This document shows positions 9,601-20,920 of a DNA stretch of 25,113 nucleotides, one piece after another; position 1 is the first letter of the stretch; each line of letters opens with the position of its first letter. Position numbers and translations under genes: made by a program. Source of the stretch: Cafeteria roenbergensis (taxonomy: Eukaryota > Sar > Bigyra > Bicosoecida > Cafeteriaceae); assembly GCA_008330645.1 (NCBI GenBank), contig VLTN01000123.1, positions 1 through 25,113 on the forward strand. Direction: 5' to 3'. Below the pieces are notes generated by a model, which searched no databases, had not been told where the DNA came from, and was given only the letters and a program-made list of their open reading frames with translations.

Positions 9601-12600
9601 TCTCGTGGGCAAGCTTGCGCAGGTCGGCCTTGGCCACCTCCGCCTCCGTGACTTTGGTGCGCAGAGCTTCGACCTCCGCAACCAGGTCCCCCTGTCGTGC
9701 TTCGGCGCGTGCTTCTGCTTCCGCAAGCCGTGCCGCGGATGCGGTGCGCAGCTCGTCCAGCTGCGCCTGAACCTTGGCGCTCTCCGCCTGTGCGCTGGCG
9801 GTGAACTTCTCAACGGCCATCTGCTGAGCGACGGCTGCCCGCTCGCTCGCCTCCGCGAGCCTCCGCTCCAGCGTCGCGTCCTTGTCGGAAGCCAGTGCAG
9901 CCAATTCGGTCGCGTGCTCTCCTTGCAGCCGCTCCAGCTTGGCAGTCGACCGAGCCACGGCTGCCTCGGCGTTTGCGAGCGCTGCCTCCAGGGTCGCAAC
10001 TCGCCCGCGGAGCTCTGTCGCCTCTGCGCGAAGCGTTGACTGCTGAGCATCGTGGCTGGCCGCCAGCCTTGCGTGCGCTTCTGTGGCCTCGCGGCGGACG
10101 GCGGGCCTCCGAGTCGCGAGCCTTGCGGAGCGCTTCGTCGAGGCGAGATCCCCAAAGGGACTCGATTCGCCGAAGTTGGGCATCGTGGCGGGTTTGCGCT
10201 CTGGTAAGCTCCTCCTGTGTTTGGGCGCTCCTCCTGGTCAGATCAGCCTGCAGGTCGGCAATGCGCGCCGCCGCAGCAGCATCCGCGTCGGCGACGCGCT
10301 TGTCGGCCTCGCGCCGGGCCGCCTCTACCTCTCCCTCGTGGGCCGCAACGGACGCGGCATGCCTGTCGGCTGCTGCCTGCGACTTTGCTTCCAACTCCTG
10401 TTTCGAGCGCTCGGTGTCGGCCTCTGTGCGGGCTCCAAGCGCGGCCAGCTCGTCCTCGAGGCCTGCAATGCGCTCCTGCGCCAAGGCCTGAATTTCTGCG
10501 ACTCGAGCAACTTGGCGTGTTCGGTCCACAGCAAGACGCATGTGGGCCCTTGCAGTGGCCGAGGAAAGCTGCTTCTCGCATTTCCGCACTGCCTCAGTGC
10601 GGAGCTGCCTCTCGGCCAGAAGGGCAGCGTCTGCGTCAGCACGGATGCGAGCTGCCTCCGACTCAGCGCGTTTCGCCATCTCGGCAGCTCGCTCTGAGGC
10701 AGTGCGACGCTCATCCGCTAGGCGCTGGTCTGCGGCAGCCAACGCTGCTGCGTGGTCAGCGGCTGCTTCCGATATGCTGTCGCGGTGCTGGGCCTTCAGC
10801 AGCTGCATATCGCGAGCAAAGCGAGCCGTGGCAGCAGCAATGGCGGTCTCCGCCTCTTCGCGCAGCTGGGCTTCGTGTTCTGCATTGAGTTCCCGCAGCC
10901 GGGCCAGGTCAGGAGACTCGCCGGCAGCTGCCGAGGCTTCGAACAGCTTCTCGAGCTTTGCGAGCCGCTCGGCGCTCTCCTGCCGCGCCTTGCGCTCGCT
11001 CTGCGCGTGCCTGGCTTCAAGTTCCGTTGCCTCGGAGTCGTGCCGCGCGCGAAGAGCTTCCAGCTTCTCCTGCATGCTCGCAATTCGCGCCGTTGCCAGG
11101 CTCAGCTGCTCCGCAAGGCCGCTGGGGCCGCCGGGGGCAGGAGAGCTGCGTCCAGAGGTTGCCGGTGACTCAGGCAGCTGGGGCGCTTTCCATCCCGAGC
11201 TCCTCCGCATCGCTTGCGGCAGTCGCCCCCGCAACCGCTACGGCGGGATCGCCGCCTGGCGAGCCAAGCCTTGGCGCCCCGGCTTCGGGCAATGCGATGC
11301 GCGCCAATGCCACGTCGAGCCTTTCGCGGAGTTCCGCGTTCTCTGCCGCCACCGTGGCAGCGTGCTCGATGGCGGCATCTCTGTCGGCCTCCGCAGCCTT
11401 GCTGGCAGCCTCTGCCTCCCGCACGGAAAGCTCCAGCGCCGCCAGGCGCCTGCCTGTCGCGTCGGATGCCAGCTGCTCCGCGTTGTCCGCCTCCACCTCT
11501 TCTCGGTGCCTTCGTTGCGCTTCGGCGAGCTCGGCGCTGTGCCTGGCGGCCTCGGCCGCAAGCTGCTCCTGGAGGTGCGCTTGCAGCTTGGCCAGCTTCG
11601 CTCTATGTTTCTCCGCCGATCGCTCCCGATCGGCGGACGCAGCTGCCGAGAGCTCCGCCAGGCGGGCTTCCAAGTCCTTGGCAGCCTCCTCGACCTCGGC
11701 CTTTTCAGCTTCGATTCGCAATACTGCCGCTTGCGCCTCTTGAGCAGCTTCTGTTGCCTCTGCCAGCTGGCCTTGCAAGGTCTCTAGCTGGCATGCTGCG
11801 GCCTGGGAAGCGCCCTCTGAAGCGGCAAGTTTCGCTTCCAGGTCGGCAACCGCATCGGCACCCTCTGCTCGAGCAGCCGCCACCGCTTGTGCTGCCTCCG
11901 CTCTGGCCCGGCCAAGCTCGCCTTCGAGGAAGCCTGCGCGCTCATTGGCCATGGCGAGCTTCAGCTCGGCGGCTTTGCCCCACCCAGCCGACCCCTTCTC
12001 GGCAAGCTCGCTGAACTGAGCGTGCACTCTCCTGAGCTCAGATTCGTGCCTCTGGGCAGTGTCGGCTCGCTCCTCAGCGAAGTCGGCCTTCAGGGCCGCC
12101 AATTGGTCGGCGTGCTTCTTCTCTTGGGCTGCAGACATGACCCGCTCGCGCTCTCGTGACTCCGCGAGTGCGGCGTCAAGCCGCTCCGTGGCCCGCTGGA
12201 GCTTCGCCTTTTGCTTTTCAGTGGCAATCCTCCGTTCTTCAACGGCGGCAGCACGGAGCTCCTCGAGGCGCGACTCCAGCTCCCTCACCTGCTCCCGAAC
12301 CTTGGCATTCTCGTCCTGCATCTCGGCGAGCTTGGCCGCCGCAGGGTGGGCCGCGGCCTGAGCCACGGCTGCTCTGAGCTGCGCCACTTCGGCGGCCTGC
12401 TCCTCCGCTGAGGCGTCCAGCTTTTGTTGAAGCGCATGAACGGCGGCAAGGTGCGCGCCCTCCAGCTGCTCACGCTCGGCTGCCACTTGCTCTTGCAGCG
12501 TGTCATAGTCCGCGATGGCCTTGAGCGCATGCTCTCGCATGCTCTCCGCATGGGCCTCCTCCAGGTCGGCAACCTCGTCGCGCCACTGAGCCTCTAGCTC

Positions 12601-15600
12601 CGCCTGCTGTTCCTCGGCCTCCTGTATCAAGTCTTGTTCGCGAGCCTTGGCGCTGGCTCGCAGCTCAAGCAAGTCCAGATCCAAGCGGATCTTGTCCTCA
12701 CGGCGTGAGTCCTCCGCTGCCTTGGCGGCAGCCTTGGCACTGGCGACCTCCGCCTTGAGTGATGACACTGCGGCACTCAGCTCAGCAGAGTGGGCCTCTT
12801 GGACATCCCGCATCTCAGCCTGGTGCTGCGCACGGATCGTCTTGAGCTCAAGCTGGTGCAGCGACTGCGCTTTAGCGGCCCCAGGGCTTGCGACCGGGTC
12901 ATGCAGGAGCGCTTGCGCCTCAGAGAGCTGCTCTCGCAAGGAGTCCAGCTCAGAAAGATGCCGCTCCCTCGCCGCAGCGCTCTCTTCGTCGTGCTTTCGC
13001 TTGAGCTCGGCCATTGCAGCCTCGGCTTCGGCGCGAGAGTCGGCAACTGTCTGCGAGGATGCGGCAGTTCGCTTCTCGGCCTCGTCCTGATACCGCTGGA
13101 CTGCCTCCTCCAAACGTCGGCGCAACGACTCCGTCTCGGCCGCATGCTGCGCGTGAGCCTTGGCGGCTGCCGCGTCATGCTTCCGCTGCAGTTCGGTTAT
13201 TGCCGCGTCAGCCGCGTCGCGGGCATCGGCCAGCGCCTTGGCCGAAGCCTCAGCACTGGCATCGACCCTTTCTTGGCTGCGCTGCTCGACGGCCTCCATC
13301 CTGCCACGAAGCCAGGCGATTTCTGCTGCGTGCTTCGCCTCTGCGTCGGCAATTGACTTGGCAGCGGCTGCGGCGCTGGCCTCCGTCGTTTCCTGGAATC
13401 GCTGGGTCAGAGCCTCCGTTTCCTTGTCATGCGCTGCCTTGGCGTCAGCTAGCTCTGACTCGTGCCGACGCAGTGTCGCCTGCAGCTTTGCTTCGGCCTC
13501 CTCCCGAGCTTGCGCCAAAGTCTGGGTTGCCAGTGTCGCACCACCTGCCTTGGCCTCGTCCAGCTGGCGAGCCATGTCTTTGATCCTCGCTCGCAACGCG
13601 ACGAGTTCGGATGCATGGGCGGAGTTCATGCGCTCCATGTCGGCTTCGTGCTGCGCAGTGAGCGAGGACGATGCTGCGCGAGCTTCCGCTAATGCGGCCC
13701 GCACCGCAGCGAGCTCCGATGCCGACAGCCCCGATTGCTCTTGGGCCTGCGCAACAGCTTCATCTCTGGCCTTCAACGACTCGCGCGCCTTGTCGAGCTG
13801 CGACTGGACCCGTTCGCAGCTTTGGGCCGCGGCTGCGACTTGCGTTTTCAGCTCCGCCACTTCGGCATCGGCCGACTCGCGGGCAGCTGCCAGTGCCTCG
13901 GCGGAGGCGGCGGCCCTCGCCTCGATCTCAGCCTGGTGGCGCGCGGCAGCGTCCGACAATGCAGTGCGAAGGCGCTGCACCTCCTCGCCGTGCTTGGCAT
14001 GTGCTGACTCCATTGCGGCGTCATGCTTTGCGGAGAGCTCGGCGATGGCAGCGGCAGCCTCGCGTCGAGCTTCGGCAACGGACTGCGACGAGGCTGCGGT
14101 TCGTAGCTCGGCCTCGTCCTGATACCGCTTGACGGCATCCTCGAGTCGGCTGCGCAGCGCGTCGGTCTCAGCCGCGTGCTTGGCTTGGGCTGCCGCCGCG
14201 TCCTCCGCGTGCTGGCGCTTCAGCTCGGACATCGCGGCGTCGGCCTCGGCGCGGGCATCGGCCAGAGCCTTGGCGGCGGCGACAGCCCGCGCCTCGGCCT
14301 CATCCTGGAAGCGCTTGGATGCAGCTTCCATTTCGGAGCGAAGTCGGTGGGCCTCCTTTGCGTGCCGCTCCTGCTCCGCAGCGAGGGCGTCCGCGTGCGA
14401 ACTCTTGAGCTCTGCGAGCGCTGCTTCGTGGGCCCCCTTTGCCTTGGCCAGGTCTTGTGCAGCCTCGTGGCGGTCATGCTGCAGGTGGGCACGGGCGACT
14501 CCCATCTCCTCGATGTGCTTCTCGCGGGCAGCTGCCAGTGCCTCGGCGGAGGCGGCGGCCCTCGCCTCGATCTCAGCCTGGTGGCGCGCGGCAGCGTCCG
14601 ACAATGCAGTGCGAAGGCGCTGCACCTCCTCGCCGTGCTTGGCATGTGCTGACTCCATAGCGGCGTCATGCTTTGCGGAGAGCTCGGCGATGGCAGCGGC
14701 AGCCTCGCGTCGAGCTTCGGCAACGGACTGCGACGAGGCTGCGGCTCGTAGCTCGGCCTCGTCCTGATACCGCTTGACGGCATCCTCGAGTCGGCTGCGC
14801 AGCGCGTCGGTCTCAGCCGCGTGCTTGGCTTGGGCTGCCGCCGCGTCCTCCGCGTGCTGGCGCTTCAGCTCGGACATCGCGGCGTCGGCCTCGGCGCGGG
14901 CATCGGCCAGAGCCTTGGCGGCGGCGACAGCCCGCGCCTCGGCCTCATCCTGGAAGCGCTTGGATGCAGCTTCCATTTCGGAGCGAAGTCGGTGGGCCTC
15001 CTTTGCGTGCCGCTCCTGCTCCGCAGCGAGGGCGTCCGCGTGCGAACTCTTGAGCTCTGCGAGCGCTGCTTCGTGGGCCCCCTTTGCCTTGGCCAGGTCT
15101 TGTGCAGCCTCGTGGCGGTCATGCTGCAGGTGGGCGCGGGCGACTCCCATCTCCTCGATGTGCTTCTCGCGGGCAGCTGCCAGTGCCTCGGCGGAGGCGG
15201 CGGCCCTCGCCTCGATCTCAGCCTGGTGGCGCGCGGCAGCGTCCGACAATGCAGTGCGAAGGCGCTGCACCTCCTCGCCGTGCTTGGCATGTGCTGACTC
15301 CATAGCGGCGTCATGCTTTGCGGAGAGCTCGGCGATGGCAGCGGCAGCCTCGCGTCGAGCTTCGGCAACGGACTGCGACGAGGCTGCGGCTCGTAGCTCG
15401 GCCTCGTCCTGATACCGCTTGACGGCATCCTCGAGTCGGCTGCGCAGCGCGTCGGTCTCAGCCGCGTGCTTGGCTTGGGCTGCCGCCGCGTCCTCCGCGT
15501 GCTGGCGCTTCAGCTCGGACATCGCGGCGTCGGCCTCGGCGCGGGCATCGGCCAGAGCCTTGGCGGCGGCGACAGCCCGCGCCTCGGCCTCATCCTGGAA

Positions 15601-17781
15601 GCGCTTGGATGCAGCTTCCATTTCGGAGCGAAGTCGGTGGGCCTCCTTTGCGTGCCGCTCCTGCTCCGCAGCGAGGGCGTCCGCGTGCGAACTCTTGAGC
15701 TCTGCGAGCGCTGCTTCGTGGGCCCCCTTTGCCTTGGCCAGGTCTTGTGCAGCCTCGTGGCGGTCATGCTGCAGGTGGGCGCGGGCGACTCCCATCTCCT
15801 CGATGTGCTTCTCGCGGGCAGCAGCCATGCGCTCCTGCAAAGCTGAAATCTTGGCGTGAGCTTCCGATGCAGCCGTGTCTAGGAGCTTCGAGTGCGACTC
15901 TCGCAAGGCTGCAACCCTTTCGTTCGCAGCGTCGTGAACGGAGGACAGCTTGACCAAGTGCTCGTCCTGGACCTGAGCCATCCGGAGCGACTGCTGCTCC
16001 TTGAGCTCGTGGATGGTTGCACGGTGCTCTTCGCGCATTGCAAGCATCCTGGCATCGTGCTCCTCCTCCTTCTCACGCCCCAAGCGCCTCACCTCCTCCA
16101 AGGACCGCTGGGCAGCGGCCTTGGCCTCGGCGAGGTCATGGGCCGCTTGCGACCGGAGCTTGGACAGTTCCTGGGCGTGCGACTCCCGCAAGCTCGATAG
16201 CTCCTTGCGCAAATCCTGGGCCTCAGCAGTGTGCTTTTCGCGTTGTCCAAGCAGCTCCGCGCGGAGCGCTGTCACCTCCTTTGAGTGAGCCTCTCGAGCG
16301 GCACCTAGGTCTTTGGAGGCTTGCTCGCGCGCCTCCGCGAGCGCCAACGCCGCAGCCTCGAGCGCCTCTGAGTGCGTGCCTTCAACTGCTTCCCGCTCCC
16401 GGGCGAACTTATGTTCCTGCTCGGACAGAGCTGTCGCGGCGGACTCCTTCAACGCGTTGATCGCCTCCGCATGCTGGTGGCGCATGTCAGCAAGCTCCTG
16501 TGCGAGACTCTCGCGAGCGTTCCGCAGCTTCGCTTCTGCCTCTTCCGCGCGAGCGCGAGACTTGGCGGAAAGGGTCTCGACCACTTCGGCGTGGTGCTTG
16601 CGTTCGGAAGCGAGCTTCTCTTCCAGCTGCTGGACTGATGAGGCCAACGTCGCCTCGGCAGAAGCTCGCGCAGCCTCGAATCTGGCTGCTGCGTCCTCAA
16701 GCTGTTTCCGCAACAGCTCGTCGGTCTCCCCGCGGAGCTTCTTGACACGCTCCTCCGCCTCTGACCGAGCCTTGGCGACTTCGGCAGCTGCGGTAGTCTG
16801 GCCTGCTGCCAGTTCCCGCGCGATCCTCCTGCTCTCGGCAGCGGCCTCACTCTGTACCCGGTCAAGCTCTGCTGCAGACTGCGCCTTGATTCTTGCGATC
16901 TCTGCCTCAGCATCCTTGCCTGCCTGGGCGAGGGCGGCGGCGCTGGCCTGTTCCTGGCGATGCAGGCGCTGCTCCATGTCGGCAAGGTTTGAGGATGCCT
17001 CCGACTCCAGCTCGCTACGCAGCCTGGCCAGCTCGGCTTGCGCTTCCTTTTGCACCTGCCCTACTTCAGCCCGCCTGGCGGCTTGCTCACGCTCAAGCTC
17101 CGCGATGAACTGGGACTTGGCGGCATCGAGCTCGTCTCGCAACTTCACATTCTCCGCCTGCAGTCTTTGCTCCATTGCGGCAAACTCCTTTTCGTGGCTG
17201 GCCTCGGCATTGCGCAAGCTGTCTGCCGCCTTGGCGCGGGCTTGGGCAAGCTCCGCTTTGTGCTCGTCTCGCGCTTGCTCCAGGCGCCGCTGCGAAGCGT
17301 CCTGAAGCTGGCGCAGCTCCTCGGCTTGGCGGTCAATTTCGCCCGTCAATTCCGTCGTGAGCTTGAGAGCCTTGGCTTCGAACGAAGACCGAGCAGAGCT
17401 GATCTCGTCGTGCGCCTCGCGCTTTGCCGCATCCAGGGCCTCGTCGTGGGACTGGGTCAGACTGGTGATGACCGTTTCGTGTTCACTTTGGAGTGCTTCG
17501 GTCTCCTCCGCGAAGCGTCTGGATTCCTCGGAGAGAGTGTCTTCGACCTTCTGCTTCTCAGCGACGCAGGCCTTCAGCTGAGTTTTGGCTTCCGCATATA
17601 GCTCGCCGACTTGCTCAAGCTTGGCCATGAGCGTAGTCGACAGAGCGATGGACTTGTCGCGCTCGTGAACGGTCTGCGCCAGGCTTGCCTCAAGCGAGCT
17701 GCACCGGCTGCGAACTTGCGCAGCGTCCGCTTGCTCCTCTTCGATCTGGCTGTCAAGCTTGTTGTTCCATTCCTTCAGCGT
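6634..17781 (-). CDS. Giant coiled-coil protein (about 3,690 aa), function unknown
   Basis: The minus strand encodes an almost uninterrupted Ala/Glu/Lys/Arg/Gln-rich coiled coil. The first supported exon begins at 17781 (TLKEWNNKLDSQIEEEQ) right after a strong 3' splice site, CCCGTTTTCGCAG; the in-frame ATG at 17856 lies in that probable intron, so one or more 5' exons are missing from the model. The frame is open to 11242. It changes at 11241-11178 (a 64-nt GTAGCG...CCCCAG intron of the right phase, or one extra G), at about 10100 and at 7904-7906 (one base to skip each), then runs to the stop at 6634. Both sides of the last two sites are coiled coil, so these are not domain boundaries. The C-terminal 140 or so residues are Ser/Pro/Arg-rich and probably disordered. 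A 62-residue module recurs inside the rod, and 13876-15824 is a recent triplication. There is no motor, kinase or membrane segment. A cytoskeletal, centrosomal or scaffold role is only a guess from shape. Confidence 0.72.
7904..7906 (-). other. One-base frame discontinuity in coiled-coil gene (AAA)
   Basis: Upstream frame reads RAEHEAHAK; dropping one A of the minus-strand AAA gives AAG CAC CTT, continuing HLRETFDSTLQALHERHAS in coiled coil. Without the skip the reading runs into an Arg/Gly-rich non-coiled sequence. No GT-AG pair of suitable length and phase was found nearby. Confidence 0.7.
10099..10106 (-). other. One-base frame discontinuity in coiled-coil gene (GCCCGCCG)
   Basis: The upstream frame reads DEALRKARDSEARR; skipping one base gives VRREATEAHARLAASHDAQQ in the next frame, again coiled coil. 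Only one base separates the two readings, which excludes a normal intron. Confidence 0.68.
13876..15824 (-). repeat. Three in-frame tandem copies of a 645-bp (215-aa) unit
   Basis: Copies begin (plus coordinates) at 13876, 14521 and 15166; a partial fourth match runs 15811-15824. I noticed only about three base differences between copies, for example ATTGCGG versus ATAGCGG at 14017 and 14662, and GTTCGTAG versus GCTCGTAG at 14099 and 14744. The unit is 215 codons, so the reading frame is kept. 215 is not a multiple of 7, so each copy shifts the heptad register unless a stutter compensates. Near-identity, including synonymous sites, indicates recent duplication or ongoing gene conversion. Confidence 0.92.
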
Positions 17782-18847
17782 CTGCGAAAACGGGTGCGGT
17801 GCATGGGGCGGGCAGAGGAGTGGAGATGCGGGATCCGAGTGCGCTCCGGGCCGCACCGGCTGCTGCAGGCCATCCCGATGACTTTCGGAACCTTGCCCAG
17901 GGCATGCTTGGGCATGCCAGCGCTCAGCGCCACGAGCTGCCGAGCTTCAAGTCACTGCCCCGTGTGGGCTGCGCGACCCGGTCTCACACGAACTTGTTGC
18001 TGAAGCTGCGCAATGTCTTCCGGTCGTGGCGGAGCCGGGCCAGAGGGACGTCGGGCGGCCGCCCCTCTTGCGGCCTCGGGCGACCCCATCCCGCCATTGG
18101 TGAGGGCAAGGGCGGCCCTTCGGGGAGTGGACCTTGCGGCATAGCCCGTGCGCGGTCGAGAGCCAGGCTGCGGGCCGCTTGACCAGGGCAGCACGGTTGA
18201 AAAGTTGCAACTTGTGCAAAGCGCAAACGCGACGGGGCCGCGGCGCTCGGCAGGCCGATCAAGGCGGGCAGTTCATGGTTGCGCCGAGTGCGCCACGAGC
18301 GGCCATTGGCTGGAAGGCGCAGTGCGGCACTTCCAGCCCCGCCTTGGGGCTTTGCCACCCCACGCTCGGCGGCAAGGACGGCCTGCTGAAACAGCAAGCA
18401 GTCGCGCCATGGTCGCAACTGACTAGGCAGCGAGCCTCCCGAGCTCCGCCTGCCCAAGGCCGCCCCAGCATACCATCCGGACCCAGTGGCAAGTCGCGAG
18501 GCTCCCTTTCCGGTCAGCCCGAGCAGCGGCCGTGGCTCACGGAGGCATGGCTTCGCGATGGCGCATCCATGTCGCGAGAGGATGCGAGCAAGTCCTGCAG
18601 CTGTGCGCGAGGTGGTGCGCTTCCGCTGAGGCGGATGCCGCCTGCGAGAGTAGAGCAAACGCGATCCTCGCGAGGAGCGCGCACTGGGCCTTGCGCGACG
18701 AGGCCCGCGAGGGCTGGCTTGGCGCTTGCTGCGACGCGCGACAGCCGTGCAAGCTGCACCCGCGCCGGGTCTCGGTCGCGTGCTCTGCCGGCAGAGCGCA
18801 GGGCAATCGACCTTCGCTGCAACGCAGCCCACTGCCCGCTGCGCGTC
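17782..18847. other. Divergent intergenic region, probably with 5' exon(s) of the coiled-coil gene
   Basis: This lies between the first supported exon of the coiled-coil gene (minus) and the RSL1D1 ATG (plus). On the minus strand an ATG at about 17915 opens MPKHALGKVPK followed by GTCATC, or by GTTCCG slightly earlier; both are phase 0 like the acceptor at 17782, so a short first exon here is possible but unproven. Long open frames on both strands further upstream show no recognisable domain and are most likely due to GC content. The RSL1D1 promoter should lie near 18840. Confidence 0.4.
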
Positions 18848-20404
18848 ATGGCGGCCAAGGAAGCGTCGTCGCCTGCAAAGGCGTCCGCAGAGTGCCCCGT
18901 CCCCAAGGCCCAGGTGAGTGTGCAGCGTTTGGGGCCCCGCCGAGGCTGAAACACTGGCCTGCGCCGAGTGCCTTGGGACGACAAAATGGCAGAGCGCAGC
19001 GGGCAGGACGCTAGCCCCCCCCGCCGAGCTTCCTTGCGCCCGCCCCGCGCAGCTCAAGGACGCATGCACGGCGCTTCTCCGGCACCTGAAGAAGAAGACC
19101 GAGGCGGCCGCTGCCTCTAACCTGCTTGGCGAGGATGCGGACCCGGAAACCATTGTCGTCAACTTTGTCCTCAGCAAGCTGCCGTCCAGCGTGCGGCACA
19201 AGCCCGTCCAGGTGTGAGAAAGTCTGCACGAGCCTCTGTAGATGGCTCCGCAGTGGGGGTACCCGTGGAAGGGCTGGGTGGGGGGGCGGGGGCGGGGGGG
19301 TCAATTGCGACTGAAGCAGCTCCCGGCGCGGTCGTTCTGCGCAGCTCGCGCCCGGTGCGCGCCGCTGCTGCCCCCTGGCCGCCCGACGACTTTGCATGCC
19401 GACCGTGGCCCCGACTCGATTCGATTCGCAGCAAGCTCCCGCACTCGCTGCTGGACCCGACTCGCGGCGTGTCCCTGTGCCTCTTCGTGAAGGACCCTGC
19501 CGCCGACCTCGAGGCCGTGCTTGCCTCCAACCCGGTGCCGGGCTTCGACCGCGTCATGGGGTACAAGAAGATCCGCACCGAATTCAAGGAGTACAAGCGA
19601 CGCCGCGCCCTGCTGGCAGAGCATGATGCGTTCTTCTGCGACGACCGGATCTTGCCCATGCTGCCAAAGCTCGTCGGCTCCACCTTCAGCCGCGCCCGCC
19701 AGACCCCCGTGCCCGTGCGCATCACTCGCGTGGCGACAGACGCAAAGACCCCCGCCGCCAAGGCTGCGGCTGGCCGCGCTCTGCAGGCCGCCCTGGAGCC
19801 GGTGCGCGACTCCACCTGGATCCGCTCCATGGGACAGGGCACCACCTTCAGCGTGCGCTGCGGCTTCCCGTACTTCACGCCCGCCCAGCTCGTCGACAAT
19901 GCTGCCGCCATCATCGCGCGCACGGCCGAGGTTGTGCCCGGAGGCTGGCGCAACGTGCAGGCGGTCTTCATCAAGAGCACCAACTCGGTGCCGCTGCAAG
20001 TGCACGCCTCCCTTGGCGCTCTGGGCACCAGTGAAACCGCAACTGCCGTCGCAGCCGCCGCCCTTGGCGCAGCCGCCGCCGCTGCCGCGGCCAAGACCCC
20101 CGAAGGCGACGACGCCGCAGCCGCCGGCGCCGCCGCCAAGGGCCGCAAGCGGGCCCGCTCCGCGTCTCGCGACGGGAAGGCACCCGCGGACGCCCCGGCC
20201 AAGCGTGGCCGCAAGCCGGCTGCCGACGCCATCCTCGCCGCCGCCGCTGACGCCGCCGCCGAGGCCCCCAAGGCTGCTGCTGGTACCAAGGCCGCGGTGC
20301 GGGACCTGCGCTCTGCTCTTGGCGGAGGCAAGGTCCGCAGCCGCGCAAAGTCCCCAGCGGCCTCCAAGAAGGCCGGCAAGGGCCGCGGCAAGGGCCGCAA
20401 GTGA
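18848..20404 (+). CDS. RSL1D1/Utp30-type ribosomal L1 domain nucleolar protein
   Basis: Three exons: 18848-18913, 19053-19211 and 19436-20404 (397 aa, all phase 0). Donors are CAG|GTGAGT and CAG|GTGTGA; acceptors are CCGCGCAG|C and GCAGCAAG|C. The second acceptor is chosen because it keeps phase and gives KPVQ-LPHSLLDP, matching the LPHS motif of RSL1D1. The L1-like domain spans residues about 25-270: CLFVKDPAADLEAVL, then YKKIRTEFKEYKRRRALL, then DAFFCDDRILPMLPKLVG (the typical region following strand 2), then WRNVQAVFIKSTNSVPLQ at the end. Residues about 275-397 form an Ala/Lys/Arg-rich basic tail with an AT-hook-like KRGRKP and a GKGRGKGRK end, as in nucleolar proteins. The family binds pre-ribosomal RNA in the nucleolus and assists small-subunit assembly. 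The sequence is far from ribosomal protein L1/uL1 itself. No frame correction is needed. Confidence 0.85.
19271..19300 (+). other. G-run cluster with quadruplex potential in RSL1D1 intron 2
   Basis: Within the 224-nt second intron the transcript strand has consecutive runs G3, G3, G7, G5 and G7 separated by one to two bases, meeting the simple G3+ loop pattern for an intramolecular quadruplex. It lies about 60 nt from the donor. Confidence 0.6.
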
Positions 20405-20920
20405 TGGGCAGAGCGTTGCTCGAGTGCCCAAGCCGCGGCTCAAGCGCCGACTGCCAAGCGCTGCTCAGGCTGCCTGCACGGGTCCCACCCGTTGCGCGCT
20501 GATTGGAGGGCCGACCCTTCCCAAAAACAGCAACAGCGGCGGTCGAGGCAGCGGCATTTGGCCTGCAAGCTTCCCCGTGGCACGGGCCCATTCACCGCTG
20601 CCAGCTCGCCCCAAGCCCGGGGCTAACCTCGCCCGGCGGCAGCACCGAAGGCAGCGCGGCTGCTGGCAGGGTTCGTTTGCGTTTCCGTGTGTGGCTGGCG
20701 TGCCGCCATTCCTGCGCCAGCAAAGTCTGGATGCAGAGGAGTGACATCTCCCCTCCGGGCCTGCCATGGCGGCACCTCGAAATTCAGTGAACGTGCATCG
20801 TCGGCCGGTCTACTGTCGCGTTGATTGCATGCATCCTGAGCACAGCCGCCGCGATCGACGATGCGCAAGCGGAGCCGAACTTGCACACTCGTGGGCACGC
20901 AAGCACAGCCGGGGCGCCCG
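20405..20920. other. Convergent 3' intergenic region, no gene seen
   Basis: These 516 bp separate the stop codons of RSL1D1 (plus) and the RBR gene (minus). Open frames on both strands here carry no domain and change composition without splice signals. Both 3' untranslated regions must lie here. No terminator, repeat or RNA gene is evident. Confidence 0.45.

Noticed and set aside
7442-17601. Long plus-strand open frames opposite the coiled-coil gene (for example 8783-10039, 10540-11787 and 13160-14122)
   Set aside because: They are Ser/Ala/Arg/Leu-rich antisense readings of biased GCN/GAG/CTG codons, repeat wherever the coiled coil repeats, and have no domain or splice context.
17984-19201. 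405-codon minus-strand open frame overlapping RSL1D1 exons 1-2
   Set aside because: It is antisense to two well-supported exons, Arg/Ser-rich and without domains.
19214-19435. Upstream in-frame extension of RSL1D1 exon 3
   Set aside because: It is the second intron: donor CAG|GTGTGA, a G-rich low-complexity body and a phase-consistent acceptor; the exon 2 reading matches the family instead.
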